DNA of 64,000 nt from assembly GCF_003387475.1 (NCBI RefSeq), contig NZ_QUNO01000009.1, positions 1 to 64,000 of the forward strand. The letters are read 5' to 3'. Positions 15,737-23,813 of the stretch are shown piece by piece. This DNA is from Kutzneria buriramensis. Its GTDB lineage: Bacteria; Actinomycetota; Actinomycetes; Mycobacteriales; Pseudonocardiaceae. The notes below the pieces were generated by a model. It was not told where the DNA came from. It saw only the letters and a program-made list of their open reading frames with translations, and ran no database searches. Both the position numbers and the translations under genes were made by a program. Position 1 is the stretch's first letter. Each line of letters opens with the position of its first letter.

Positions 15737-16276
15737 ATGGTGCTGCCGAACACGTACGCGGAGCGCAACTGCTCGCTGACCCGGGCGTTGGAGGTGGTCG
15801 GCGAGCGCTGGACGCTGCTGATCGTCCGCGACGCGTTCCACGGCGTCCGCCGGTTCGGCGACTTCGCCACCCAGCTCGGGATTCCGCGCGCCGTGCTGAC
15901 GGCCCGGCTCAAGACCCTGGTACGGGAGGGAGTGCTGGTACGGGAGGAGGACGCCGCCGGCCTCGTCGAGTACAAGCTCACCGATCGCGGCATCGCGCTG
16001 TGGCCGGTCGTGCGGGCGATGATGCACTGGGGCGACGAGTCGTACTCGCCGGCCGGCGTCAAGCGCGCCCTGCGGCACGACGCCGACAACGGCCTGATCG
16101 GCGCGGACAACAAGTGCCAGATCTGCGGCGAACTCGTTCCCGTGCCGGACATCCGCATCGAGGCCGGCCCCGGCTTCGCGCCGTCGGCCGCCGAGCTGGA
16201 CCCGGTTTCCGAGGCGATGATCCAGCCGCGCCGGCTGCTCGAACCGATCGTGACCGGCCGGGCGGCGCAGGCGTAG
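15737..16276 (+). CDS. HxlR-family winged-helix regulator
   Basis: A 179-residue regulator. The HxlR signature is complete: a conserved N-terminal cysteine (ERNCSLTRALEVVGERW), the helix-turn-helix LLIVRDAFHGVRRFGDF...GIPRAVLTARLKTL, and the wing VREEDAAGLVEYKLTDRG. An extra C-terminal part contains a CxxC (KCQICGELV), possibly metal-binding. HxlR proteins often sense electrophiles or redox state through the N-terminal Cys. Its neighbours (SDR, NmrA-like, patatin) and the three shared operators make them its likely targets. Confidence 0.9.
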   Translation: MVLPNTYAERNCSLTRALEVVGERWTLLIVRDAFHGVRRFGDFATQLGIPRAVLTARLKTLVREGVLVREEDAAGLVEYKLTDRGIALWPVVRAMMHWGDESYSPAGVKRALRHDADNGLIGADNKCQICGELVPVPDIRIEAGPGFAPSAAELDPVSEAMIQPRRLLEPIVTGRAAQA

Positions 16277-16326
16277 GCGTCGGTCCACGGTGTCCGGATC
16301 GGCATGAGGATCCCTCGCCGATCGGG

Positions 16327-16488
16327 CACGAGCCGTCGGCACGAATTGCCGGCTCCTGTTCCGTACCGCCGGATGGCGTCGACCTCACGGTGGCCGACGC
16401 GTCCGTGATGCCGTCGGTCATCGGAGCCAACACCAACGCGACCGTGATGGCCATCGCGGAGCGGGCGGCGGAACTCGTCGCAGGGTGA
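16327..16488 (+). pseudogene. C-terminal remnant of a GMC-family oxidoreductase
   Basis: Between the HxlR gene and the MpaB-family gene, one frame encodes VDLTVADASVMPS, then IGANTNATVMAIAERAAEL and a stop. This is the conserved C-terminal motif of glucose-methanol-choline oxidoreductases (normally ...LRVADASVMPT...NTNAPTIMIAEKAADLI). Only about 50 codons remain; the FAD-binding N-terminus and the start are absent, and the preceding cysteine motif is degraded to GSCSVPP. It is therefore a decayed gene rather than a functional one. Confidence 0.65.
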
Positions 16489-16523
16489 GCAAATCCGGCC
16501 GGATCGGCGGACAATGACCGGTT

Positions 16524-17399
16524 GTGGAGGTTCTCGACAGGGAGTTGACGAAGGTCCGGCTCTGGCTCGCCGCCGGGCTGTCGGGCAAGGTCGCCGGGCC
16601 CAACGCCGCCGAGATGCACCACCGGATCATGGACACGCCCGGGCCGCGCTGGTTCGCGCCGGACCGGCCGATCCGGGTCGTGCACGGCGACGCGGCGGTG
16701 TTCATCGGCGGCCTGCGGGCGTTGCTGCTGCAATCACTTCATCCGCTGGCCATGGCCGCCGTCGCCGCGCACTCCGACTACCGCGGCGACCCGTGGGGAC
16801 GGCTGCAACGGACCAGCGCCTTCATGGCCACCACCACCTACGGCACCGCCGACGACGCCGAGCGGGCGGTGGCCATCGTGAAGGCCGTGCACCGGCGCGT
16901 ACGGGGCACCGCGCCCGACGGCCGCCCTTACGCCGCCGGGGATCCGCACCTGCTGGAGTGGGTGCACGTCGCCGAGGTGGACAGCTTCCTGCGCTGCCAC
17001 CAGCGTTACGGCGCGGAGCCGCTGGACGAGGCCGGCGCCGACGGCTACGTCGCCGACATGGCGCGAATCGGGACGGAGCTCGGCGTGCCGGACCCGCCGC
17101 GGACCCGGGCCGAGCTGACGTCCAGGCTGGCCGGTTTCCGGCCCGAGCTGGCGGGAACCCCGCAGGCCCGCGCCGCGGCCAGGTTCCTGCTGCTCAACGC
17201 TCCCCTGCCGCTGCCGGCGCGACCGGCGTACGCGGTGCTGGCGGCGTCGTCGGTGGCGATGCTGCCCGCCTGGGCCCGCTGGCCGCTGCGCCTGCCCTAC
17301 CTGCCGCTGACCGAGGCGACCGCGGTCCGCGCCGCCGGACACACGCTGGTCACCGCTTTGCGCTGGATCCTTGACACTCGGTCACGGCCGGACGTGTAG
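16524..17399 (+). CDS. MpaB/latex-clearing-protein-family oxygenase (DUF2236)
   Basis: A 291-residue, mostly helical protein of the MpaB/Lcp (DUF2236) family. It shows the segment RVVHGDAAVFIGGLRALLLQSLHPLAMAA, with its conserved histidine, and LLEWVHVAEVDSFL. Some family members are heme b proteins (rubber-cleaving Lcp, fungal MpaB); for most bacterial members the reaction is unknown. The GTG at 16524 is the first start in frame; no strong ribosome site is seen. The promoter of the following kinase gene overlaps its 3' end. Confidence 0.85.
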   Translation: MEVLDRELTKVRLWLAAGLSGKVAGPNAAEMHHRIMDTPGPRWFAPDRPIRVVHGDAAVFIGGLRALLLQSLHPLAMAAVAAHSDYRGDPWGRLQRTSAFMATTTYGTADDAERAVAIVKAVHRRVRGTAPDGRPYAAGDPHLLEWVHVAEVDSFLRCHQRYGAEPLDEAGADGYVADMARIGTELGVPDPPRTRAELTSRLAGFRPELAGTPQARAAARFLLLNAPLPLPARPAYAVLAASSVAMLPAWARWPLRLPYLPLTEATAVRAAGHTLVTALRWILDTRSRPDV

Positions 17400-17400
17400 A
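17371..17400 (+). promoter_or_regulatory. Predicted promoter of the Ser/Thr kinase gene
   Basis: TTGACA (17371-17376) and TGTAGA (17395-17400) are 18 bp apart. The start point would be near 17407, about 50 bases before the kinase GTG. The box lies inside the end of the MpaB-family gene. Confidence 0.5.
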
Positions 17401-17455
17401 TTCTCGCGGGATTCGGGTACCCAGTGGCGTTCCCGAGCACGGGGGAGGCCGATAC

Positions 17456-18598
17456 GTGGACGGTGACCCGTTCGACGCGACCAGCGAGCGACCACTGCTG
17501 TCCCACCGCTACCGCATCGGCGCGCTGCTCGGCTGCGGCGGCATGGCCGAGGTGTACCGGGCGTACGACCTGCGGCTGGAGCGGCCGGTGGCGATCAAGC
17601 GGTTCACCGGGACGTCCAACGCGCTCGACCGCCGGCGGTTCGACGACGAGGCCCGGCTGCTCGCCGGCCTGTCGCACCCGGGCCTGGTCGTGGTGTACGA
17701 CGCGGGTCAGTTCCGGGACAGCCGGTACCTGGTGATGCGGCTGGTGGACGGCCCGACCCTGCACGCGGCGCTGGACCGCGAGCGGCTCACCGTGGACAGG
17801 ATGGCGGCGCTGGCCGGCCGGCTGCTGCCGACGCTGGCGTACGTGCACGCGCGCGGCATCGTGCACCGGGACATCAAGCCGTCGAACATCCTGATCGGCC
17901 TGGACGGCGAGCCCTATCTGGCGGATTTCGGGCTGGCCCGGCTGATCGGCGGGGACAGCATCACCCGCTCCGGCGAGATCGTCGGCACCGCCGCCTACCT
18001 GGCGCCGGAGCAGGTCCGCGGCCAGCCGGCGACGCCGGCCTCCGACGTGTACTCCCTGGGCCTGGTGCTGCTCCAGTGCCTCACCGGTCGGCAGGAGTAC
18101 CAGGGCAGCCAGGCCGAGGCGGCGCTGGCCCGGCTCACGCGTGATCCGGAGATCCCGGACGGGCTGCCGGGCCCCGTGGCGCTGCTGCTGGCCGACATGA
18201 CCCACAAGGACCCCGCGCGGCGGCCGTCGGCGGTGGAGTGCGCGGAGCGCTTCGCCCGGCTCGACGCCGTCGAACTGGCGACGATCCCGCTGCCGCAGCC
18301 TCGTCGGCGCCCCATGGGCGCGGTGCTGATCGGGGCGGTCCTCGCGGCCGGCGGCGCGTTCGCTTTGGCGCTGTGGCCCGTGGAACCGACCGCGGAGACC
18401 ACCGCCCCTCCCCCGGCTTCGACCTCCACCACGTCGCCTCCGACGACGACCACTTCCACCAGCACGACGACCACCCCCGCCACGGTCGTCGTACAGCCTC
18501 AGGATCCGACGGACCAGGTTCCGCCCAGTCAGGTTCCGCCCGGTCAGGCCAAGAACAACGACCACGGGCCGCCCCCGGGCAAGGGCAAGCACCACTGA
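17456..18598 (+). CDS. Membrane-anchored Ser/Thr protein kinase
   Basis: A 380-residue Hanks-type kinase. The glycine loop is LLGCGGMAEVY, the ATP lysine is K48 (VAIKRF), the catalytic loop is HRDIKPSN with Asp139, and DFG is at 157-159, followed by the activation segment to APEQ. One transmembrane helix follows the kinase (about residues 286-305). The outer part is a low-complexity Thr/Ser/Pro tail ending in a basic KGKHH, with no PASTA or other sensor domain. The GTG at 17456 has GGGGGAGG upstream. Substrate unknown. Confidence 0.93.
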   Translation: MDGDPFDATSERPLLSHRYRIGALLGCGGMAEVYRAYDLRLERPVAIKRFTGTSNALDRRRFDDEARLLAGLSHPGLVVVYDAGQFRDSRYLVMRLVDGPTLHAALDRERLTVDRMAALAGRLLPTLAYVHARGIVHRDIKPSNILIGLDGEPYLADFGLARLIGGDSITRSGEIVGTAAYLAPEQVRGQPATPASDVYSLGLVLLQCLTGRQEYQGSQAEAALARLTRDPEIPDGLPGPVALLLADMTHKDPARRPSAVECAERFARLDAVELATIPLPQPRRRPMGAVLIGAVLAAGGAFALALWPVEPTAETTAPPPASTSTTSPPTTTTSTSTTTTPATVVVQPQDPTDQVPPSQVPPGQAKNNDHGPPPGKGKHH

Positions 18599-18599
18599 G

Positions 18600-19400
18600 T
18601 CAGCGCACCTGCTCGCCGCTGCACCACCACGTCGTGCGGCCGCCGACGGTGCCGCGGGCCATCGGCGCACGGTCGCGAGGACACAGCGCGCCCGCCCGCC
18701 GGAACGGGATGACGGTGAGCGTGTGCACCCCGCCGCCGGCCAGCGCCGCCTTCACCGCGGCACGGGTGGCGCGCAGGACCTTGCCCACCTCATCGGGCTC
18801 GAGCTCGTCCACCGGCTTGGCCGGATGGACCCGGGCCCGCCACAGGATCTCGTCCGCGAGCAGGTTGCCGATGCCGGCGACGGCGTGCTGGTCGAGGAGC
18901 CGGGCCTTGACCGGCGCGGTGCCCGTGGCCAGGGCCGCCCGGAACGCGCCGGGCGTGATGGTGGCGGCGTCCGGCCCGAGGCGGTCCACCGGCGGGTCCA
19001 GGGTGATCCGCCCGAGCCGCCGGGGGTCGACCAGCATCATCCGGCCGCCGTCGTCGAACGTGAGGGAGAACCGCGACCACCGGTAGTCGCCGGCGACGCG
19101 GCGCCCCTCCCAGTAGTCACCGCCGTCGATCTCGCCGCCGTCGGCGTCGGCGATGACGATCTTCCCCGACATGCCCAGGTGGATGCCCAGCGCCGGCCCG
19201 TCCGAGGTGTCGCACCACAGGCTCTTGCCCCGGCGGTGCGCGGCCACCAGGCGACGCCCGATGACCGCGGCACGGATCTCGCCGGGGCTGTGCGGGCGCG
19301 TCACATAGCCGTCGGAGTCGTCGACCTCGACGATCAACCGCCCGAGCGCCGCCCGCTCGATGACCGACCGGGCCGACTCGACCTCGGGAAGTTCAGGCAC
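18600..19400 (-). CDS. Fpg/Nei-family DNA glycosylase/AP lyase with incomplete zinc finger
   Basis: A 266-residue base-excision-repair enzyme. The catalytic N-terminus MPELPEVES (Pro after Met removal) and Glu are intact. The helix-two-turn-helix AVAGIGNLLADEILW is present, as are DNA-contact loops (LGMSGK, DPRRLGR). The C-terminal zinc finger normally has four cysteines as CxxC...CxxC; here only the first of each pair remains (CPRD and WCSGEQ), so it probably does not bind zinc in the usual way. Some actinobacterial Nei paralogues also have altered fingers. It acts on oxidised bases; specificity is not clear. It converges with the kinase gene with 1 bp between stops. Confidence 0.88.
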   Translation of the reverse strand: MPELPEVESARSVIERAALGRLIVEVDDSDGYVTRPHSPGEIRAAVIGRRLVAAHRRGKSLWCDTSDGPALGIHLGMSGKIVIADADGGEIDGGDYWEGRRVAGDYRWSRFSLTFDDGGRMMLVDPRRLGRITLDPPVDRLGPDAATITPGAFRAALATGTAPVKARLLDQHAVAGIGNLLADEILWRARVHPAKPVDELEPDEVGKVLRATRAAVKAALAGGGVHTLTVIPFRRAGALCPRDRAPMARGTVGGRTTWWCSGEQVR

Positions 19401-19413
19401 CGCCCGAGTCTAG

Positions 19414-19788
19414 TCAGCGCGCGGCGGACCCCACGGCCGCGCGGTTGCGCATGGCCAGCAGCGCGATGCCGCCGATGATGCACACCGCCTCGGTGATCAC
19501 GCCCCAGTACTCGGGCTGGCTGTTGAACTGGTCGTGCTGGCCGAGGAAGCCGACGGTCGCGGCCAGCGTGTACGAGCCCAGGGTCAGCACGCCGAAGCCG
19601 AGCGCGCCCAGCGCCGGCAGCCAGTGCCGCCAGGCCAGCACGGCGATCGCCAGCACCAGCCCGCCGATGGCGTTGAGCAGGAAAAGCGGGGTCACGATGC
19701 CCGGGTATCCCTGCCTGAAGAGGAAGAAGTGGATGGCGGCCGAACCCAGCAGCGCCACCGCGACGACGATCCGCAGCACCAATCCCAT
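19414..19788 (-). CDS. Small four-helix membrane protein
   Basis: A 124-residue hydrophobic protein with four predicted transmembrane helices (approximately 5-24, 33-50, 58-80 and 94-112). The opening (VVAVALLGSAAIHFFLF) with a His in the first helix resembles other uncharacterised actinobacterial membrane proteins. No motif indicates function. It lies 13 bp upstream of the glycosylase start and may be cotranscribed with it. Confidence 0.75.
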   Translation of the reverse strand: MGLVLRIVVAVALLGSAAIHFFLFRQGYPGIVTPLFLLNAIGGLVLAIAVLAWRHWLPALGALGFGVLTLGSYTLAATVGFLGQHDQFNSQPEYWGVITEAVCIIGGIALLAMRNRAAVGSAAR

Positions 19789-19890
19789 GACGGTCCTCCA
19801 CTACGCGTGTTCCGGCCCCGCTTGACACACGAGCAGAACCCCGGGCGGGTTCACGTGGCGACTGTAGATCCGAGCCCCGGCCGCCGCAGG

Positions 19891-20295
19891 TCAGCGGGCG
19901 GGTGAATCGGTGCGCTGGAGGATCCGCTCGGCTTCCCGGCAGAGCAGGCGCAGGTGTTCGGCGGTGAGGTCGTCGACCACGAGCCGCCGGACGTAGGCGG
20001 CGCGACCGGGCGCGGCCGACTCCAGCTTGCGCAGGCCGGCGGGCAGCAGGATGGCGTTGGTGAAGCGGCCGGCGGCGGGGTCGGGCTCGCGCCGGGCGTG
20101 GCCCCGCGACTCCAACCGCGTGACCAGGTGGGACAGCGAGGTGCCGGTGTTCTCGGCCAGCCGGCTCGTCCGCAGCGTCCAGTGCGGCGCCTCGGCCAGC
20201 ATGGCCATCGCCATGTACTCGACCATGCTGACGTCGGCGTCCCGCCGGAGCTGGGTGTCGATCGCCCACGGCAGCCGCGTGATCAGCCGGACCAC
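19891..20295 (-). pseudogene. MarR-family regulator lacking its 5' end
   Basis: The frame encodes a MarR winged-helix protein from VVRLITRLPWAIDTQLRRDA through SMVEYMAMAMLAEAP, the recognition region and the wing (ARREPDPAAGRFTNAIL) to a normal end. Sequence matching the family begins abruptly at 20295; the usual first 15-20 residues, which form half of dimerisation helix 1, are missing. Upstream codons belong to the antisense of an epimerase fragment. The recognition helix also seems about three residues short (SLSHLVTRLE). A GTG at 20295 could still start a shortened protein, but no ribosome site is present. Most likely inactivated by the deletion described for 20297-20610. Confidence 0.6.
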
Positions 20296-20296
20296 G

Positions 20297-20610
20297 CCGG
20301 TCGTCGACTTCCACGACCAGGTCGCGCTGGTGAAGGCGCTGAGCGACCCCGACGGGGCCGTGCACACCGCGAGCCCCGCCGAAGCGACGAGCGCGGAGCT
20401 GGACGAGGCGGCGGCGGACGCGGTCGGCGCAGCCGGCGCGGTCGCCGGTTCCGACGCGCAGGCGCGGGCGCGGCTCGGCGACTACTTCGCCGAGGTCCTG
20501 CTCCTCGACCAGGCCGCCGCCACCGGGCGCAGACCGAACTGCACTGGCGCCCGAGCCGGCCGACGCTGGTCGAGGAGTTTCGGCGCGGCGGGTACCGTTC
20601 GTCCAAATAG
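20297..20610 (+). pseudogene. Fragmented NAD-dependent epimerase/dehydratase
   Basis: From 20297 the plus strand encodes an internal piece of an atypical SDR epimerase (DGAVHTASPAEATSAELD). After about 20 codons it joins a distal piece (YFAEVLLLDQAAATG), then shifts frame near 20525-20531 and continues as TELHWRPSRPTLVEEF to a TAG at 20610. The typical C-terminal form is LGWRPSRP.L..EF..G.Y. The N-terminal Rossmann glycines, the catalytic YxxxK centre and the start are all absent. It directly abuts the beheaded MarR gene, divergent to it. Confidence 0.6.
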
Positions 20611-20616
20611 GACCGT

Positions 20617-20648
20617 TCGTCGGGGCGCCGCACGCGATGCCCCGACGA
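20617..20648. terminator. Hairpin terminator
   Basis: TCGTCGGGGC (20617-20626) pairs with GCCCCGACGA (20639-20648) across a 12-base loop. It lies just past the end of the leftward ABC exporter operon and can also stop rightward read-through from the epimerase remnant. Confidence 0.65.
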
Positions 20649-20650
20649 CG

Positions 20651-21409
20651 TCAGGCGTCCCGGACGTTCGCCGCCACGATCCCGGCCGCCAGCAGCGCGA
20701 CCGCGACGCCGGCGAAGTACAGCATCGAGACCCACACGCCCATCTGGTAGTGGATGCCGGACGCCCCCTGCCCGCCGGCGACGAGCTGCTGATCGCCGTG
20801 CAGGAAATGGCTCGCGACGTTGAACGGCAGCCAGGCCTGGATCTTCACGCCCACTGTCGGGATCAGCCCGACCAGGCTCTCCACCAGCAGCGACCACACC
20901 AGGATCACGGCCACCGCGCCGGCGGTCTGCCGGATCAGCAGCCCGACGCCCAGCGCCAGGATGGCACCGACCACGTAGACCAGGCCCACGCCGGCGACGT
21001 TGCGCCAGTCGTCGGCGGTCTGGATGGCCAGGCTCGCGTCCGGCTTGATCAGCCGCGACAGGCCCCAACAGCCGAAGGCGATGATCTCGCCGACGACGCC
21101 GGCCAGCAGCGCGACCACCACGGTCTTGCTGACCAGCACGGCGGTGCGTTTCGGCACGGCCTGGAAGGTCGCGCGGATGGTGCCGAACCGGTACTCGGTG
21201 GTGATGGCCAGGGCGGCCATCACCATGATCACCATCAGGCCGAAGTTGTAGGCGACCTGCGTGGTGGCGACCGAGAGCACGAACACGCCCCCGGCGTTGG
21301 CCACGATCAGGCCGGTGAAGCCCAGGGTCAGCCCCAGCGCCAGCAGCATGCACCACCAGGGCGACCGGGTGGAGAACAGCTTGATGCGCTCCACGGCGAG
21401 CAGCGCCAT
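20651..21409 (-). CDS. ABC exporter permease (ABC-2 type)
   Basis: A 252-residue membrane protein with about six transmembrane helices. It opens with ERIKLFSTRSPWW, typical of the lantibiotic/drug-export ABC-2 permeases of actinomycetes. The EYRFGTIRATFQAVPKR motif between helices 2 and 3 is the conserved coupling region of this family. It starts 4 bp after the ATPase stop, so the two form one exporter. The substrate is unknown. Confidence 0.9.
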   Translation of the reverse strand: MALLAVERIKLFSTRSPWWCMLLALGLTLGFTGLIVANAGGVFVLSVATTQVAYNFGLMVIMVMAALAITTEYRFGTIRATFQAVPKRTAVLVSKTVVVALLAGVVGEIIAFGCWGLSRLIKPDASLAIQTADDWRNVAGVGLVYVVGAILALGVGLLIRQTAGAVAVILVWSLLVESLVGLIPTVGVKIQAWLPFNVASHFLHGDQQLVAGGQGASGIHYQMGVWVSMLYFAGVAVALLAAGIVAANVRDA

Positions 21410-21413
21410 CGGG

Positions 21414-22337
21414 TCACGCCCCTTCGGTGACGACGTCGTGGCCGGTCTGGTACTCCACCGCGTCCTCGGTCAGCGCCATGAAGGCCTGTTCGAGCGACGC
21501 GCGCTTGGCGGTCAGCTCGTGCACCACGGCGCCCACGGCCGCGGCGACGTCGCCGACCTCCTCGGTGCTGGCCCCGCTGACCTTCAGGCCCTCGCCGTCG
21601 GTCTCGACGGTGAACCCCTTCTCCGCCAGGGCCGGTTCCAGCTTCGACAGCTGCGGGCTGCGGACGAACACGGTGGCGGCCGAGGACCGCTCGATGAACT
21701 CGGCGGTGGTGCACTGCGTGATCAGGCGGCCCCGGCCGATCACCACGAGTTCCTCGGCGGTGACGGCCATCTCGGACAGCAGGTGGCTGGACACCAGCAC
21801 CGTGCGACCCTGCGCGGCCAGGCTCTGCATGAACGTCCGGATCCAGACGATGCCCTCGGGGTCCAGGCCGTTCACCGGCTCGTCGAACAGCAGCACCTGC
21901 GGGTCGCCCAGCAGCGCCGAGGCGATGCCCAGCCGCTGCGACATGCCCAGCGAGTACGCGCCGGCCCGCCGCTTCGCGGCCGCGGTGAGGCCGACCAGGT
22001 CCAGCACCTCCTGGACACGGCGCTTGGGCAGCCCGTTGGACCGGGCCATCCAGAGCAGATGCGCGTAGGCGGACCGGTTGGGGTGCACCCACTTCGCGTC
22101 CAGCAGCGCGCCGACCGTCCGCAGTGGACGGTCCAGCTCGTGGTAGGTCTTGCCGTCGATGCGCACGACGCCGCTGGTCGGCCGGTCCAAACCGAGGATC
22201 AGTCGCATCGTGGTCGACTTGCCCGCGCCGTTCGGCCCGAGAAAGCCGGTGACCACGCCCGGTCGCACGGTGAACGACAGGTCGTCCACCGCCAGCGTCG
22301 GGCCGTAGCGTTTGGTCAGGCCCACGGCTTCGATCAC
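21414..22337 (-). CDS. ABC exporter ATP-binding protein
   Basis: A 307-residue ATPase of the drug/lantibiotic exporter group. It has Walker A GPNGAGKST, the signature YSLGMSQRLG (in place of LSGGQ), Walker B VLLFDEP and the switch His in SSHLLSEM. A C-terminal regulatory extension of about 90 residues follows. The GTG at 22337 is preferred because GGAGGGGA lies 6 bases upstream; another GTG two codons earlier directly abuts that site. It forms an operon with the permease. Confidence 0.93.
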   Translation of the reverse strand: MIEAVGLTKRYGPTLAVDDLSFTVRPGVVTGFLGPNGAGKSTTMRLILGLDRPTSGVVRIDGKTYHELDRPLRTVGALLDAKWVHPNRSAYAHLLWMARSNGLPKRRVQEVLDLVGLTAAAKRRAGAYSLGMSQRLGIASALLGDPQVLLFDEPVNGLDPEGIVWIRTFMQSLAAQGRTVLVSSHLLSEMAVTAEELVVIGRGRLITQCTTAEFIERSSAATVFVRSPQLSKLEPALAEKGFTVETDGEGLKVSGASTEEVGDVAAAVGAVVHELTAKRASLEQAFMALTEDAVEYQTGHDVVTEGA

Positions 22338-22490
22338 AGCCACTCCCCTCCCGAAGCAGTACGTCCGTGACGCTACGACCACGCCGCCGGTTTCGCTGGC
22401 GAACCGCGCCGCCGTTGCCGATCCGACACCGGGTCGGACGGGGGCTTACGCCGTTCGGCGTCGTTCGTTCTGCACTACTGGTCGTTCGGC

Positions 22491-22520
22491 TTGACAAACG
22501 ATTCCGGACGCGTTCACTAT
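22491..22520 (+). promoter_or_regulatory. Predicted promoter of the ATP-grasp/MFS operon
   Basis: A consensus TTGACA (22491-22496) is followed after 18 bp by CACTAT (22515-22520), giving a start point near 22527, about 50 bases before the first GTG at 22578. The surrounding region (22338-22577) is the divergent promoter region with the ABC exporter. Confidence 0.6.
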
Positions 22521-22577
22521 ACGCGTCGCCGCGTTCGATCTGATGGACGCTGCCGTGCCGAGACGGGGGAACATCCG

Positions 22578-23813
22578 GTGGCCCAGGACAAGCCGCTGCT
22601 GCTCATGGTGGGCAGCGCCGGGGCGGACTTTCGCGCCTACATCTTCGAATCGGTGTCCCGGCGGTACCGGTTGTGGCTGCTCAACGCGACGCCGCCCACC
22701 TGGGAGACGCCGTTCATCGAGTCGCACACGCTGGTCGACTGCGCGCAGCGGGACAGGCTGGCGGCCACCGCCCACGAGGTCGCCCTCGACCACGAGGTCG
22801 CGGGCGTTTTCTGTTACGACGAGCGATTCGTGGAATCCGCGGCTTCCATCAGTGTGGAACTCGGGTTCAAGACCTGGGATCCGGACGCCGTGGCCCGCTG
22901 CCGTGACAAGAGCGCCACCCGCGCGGCGATCCGGGACGCCGGGCTGCCGCAGCCGCTGTCGACGGCCGTGTCCACGCTGCCGGAGGCACTGAGCGTGGCC
23001 GCCGCCATTGGCTATCCGGTGGTGGTCAAGCCGCGCAACCTCGCCGGCAGCGTCGGCGTGCGCAAGGCGTCGAATGCCGACGAGCTCGCCGCGGCCTATG
23101 TGCTCACCGCCGGCGCGTCGCTGCCCGGTGTGGAGCGGTTCGAGCGGCACGTGATCGTCGAGGAGTTCCTCGACGGGCCCGAGATCGCCGTGGACTGCGT
23201 GTTCTACGACGGCAGGTGCCAGCCGATCGTCGTCGCGCACAAGCTGCTGGGCGGGAAGCCGCCGTTCGAGTTCGACGAGCAGGGCCACGACGTCGACGCC
23301 GCCGACCCGCTGCTGTCCGATCCGGTGCTGCTGGACGCGCTGACGCGCAGCCACGCCGCCGTCGGATTCCGTTACGGCGTGACCCACACGGAACTGAAGC
23401 TGACGCCTCGCGGGTTCTGCGTGGTCGAGATCAACCCGCGGATGGGCGGCGACCTGATTCCCCGCCTGGGGCACCTCGCCTCCGGCTACGACGAGTCGCT
23501 GGCCGCCGCGGACGTCGCCGCCGGCGTGATGCCGGCTGAGGTCACACGTGATCGTGCCGGCGCGGCGTCGATCCGGTTCGCCGTGCCCGACCACGACATG
23601 GAGGTCACCTCTTGTCGTGTGCGGCGGGAGCTGGTGACCGGACCGGTGCACACCGCGCACCTCGCCGTACGGCCCGGCCGCGTGCTTCGGCTGCCGCCCA
23701 AGGAGATCGCCCGCTTGGGCTGCGTGATCGCCGTCGCGGACACGGTGTCGGAGGCACGGGCGGCCGTGGCGGATCCGGGGCGGTTCTTCGACGTGACGGG
23801 CGTGCCGCTGTGA
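22578..23813 (+). CDS. ATP-grasp ligase (first)
   Basis: A 411-residue ATP-grasp protein of the amino-acid/peptide ligase type (the dapdiamide/BacD-like group). The N-terminal domain opens LLLMVGSAGADFRAYIF. The ATP-binding core includes GYPVVVKPRNLAGSVGVRKA, IVEEFLDGPEIAVDC and the metal-binding segment VVEINPRMGGDLIP. Such enzymes activate a carboxylate as acyl phosphate and join it to an amine. The GTG at 22578 follows ACGGGGGAA; the longer frame has no ribosome site. The next gene, an MFS exporter, overlaps its stop by GTGA. Substrates are unknown. Confidence 0.88.
   Translation: MAQDKPLLLMVGSAGADFRAYIFESVSRRYRLWLLNATPPTWETPFIESHTLVDCAQRDRLAATAHEVALDHEVAGVFCYDERFVESAASISVELGFKTWDPDAVARCRDKSATRAAIRDAGLPQPLSTAVSTLPEALSVAAAIGYPVVVKPRNLAGSVGVRKASNADELAAAYVLTAGASLPGVERFERHVIVEEFLDGPEIAVDCVFYDGRCQPIVVAHKLLGGKPPFEFDEQGHDVDAADPLLSDPVLLDALTRSHAAVGFRYGVTHTELKLTPRGFCVVEINPRMGGDLIPRLGHLASGYDESLAAADVAAGVMPAEVTRDRAGAASIRFAVPDHDMEVTSCRVRRELVTGPVHTAHLAVRPGRVLRLPPKEIARLGCVIAVADTVSEARAAVADPGRFFDVTGVPL

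Noticed and set aside
20027-21430. 467-residue plus-strand frame running from the MarR gene through the ABC permease
   Set aside because: Only the 20297-20525 part resembles a protein (epimerase fragment); the remainder is antisense to the permease.
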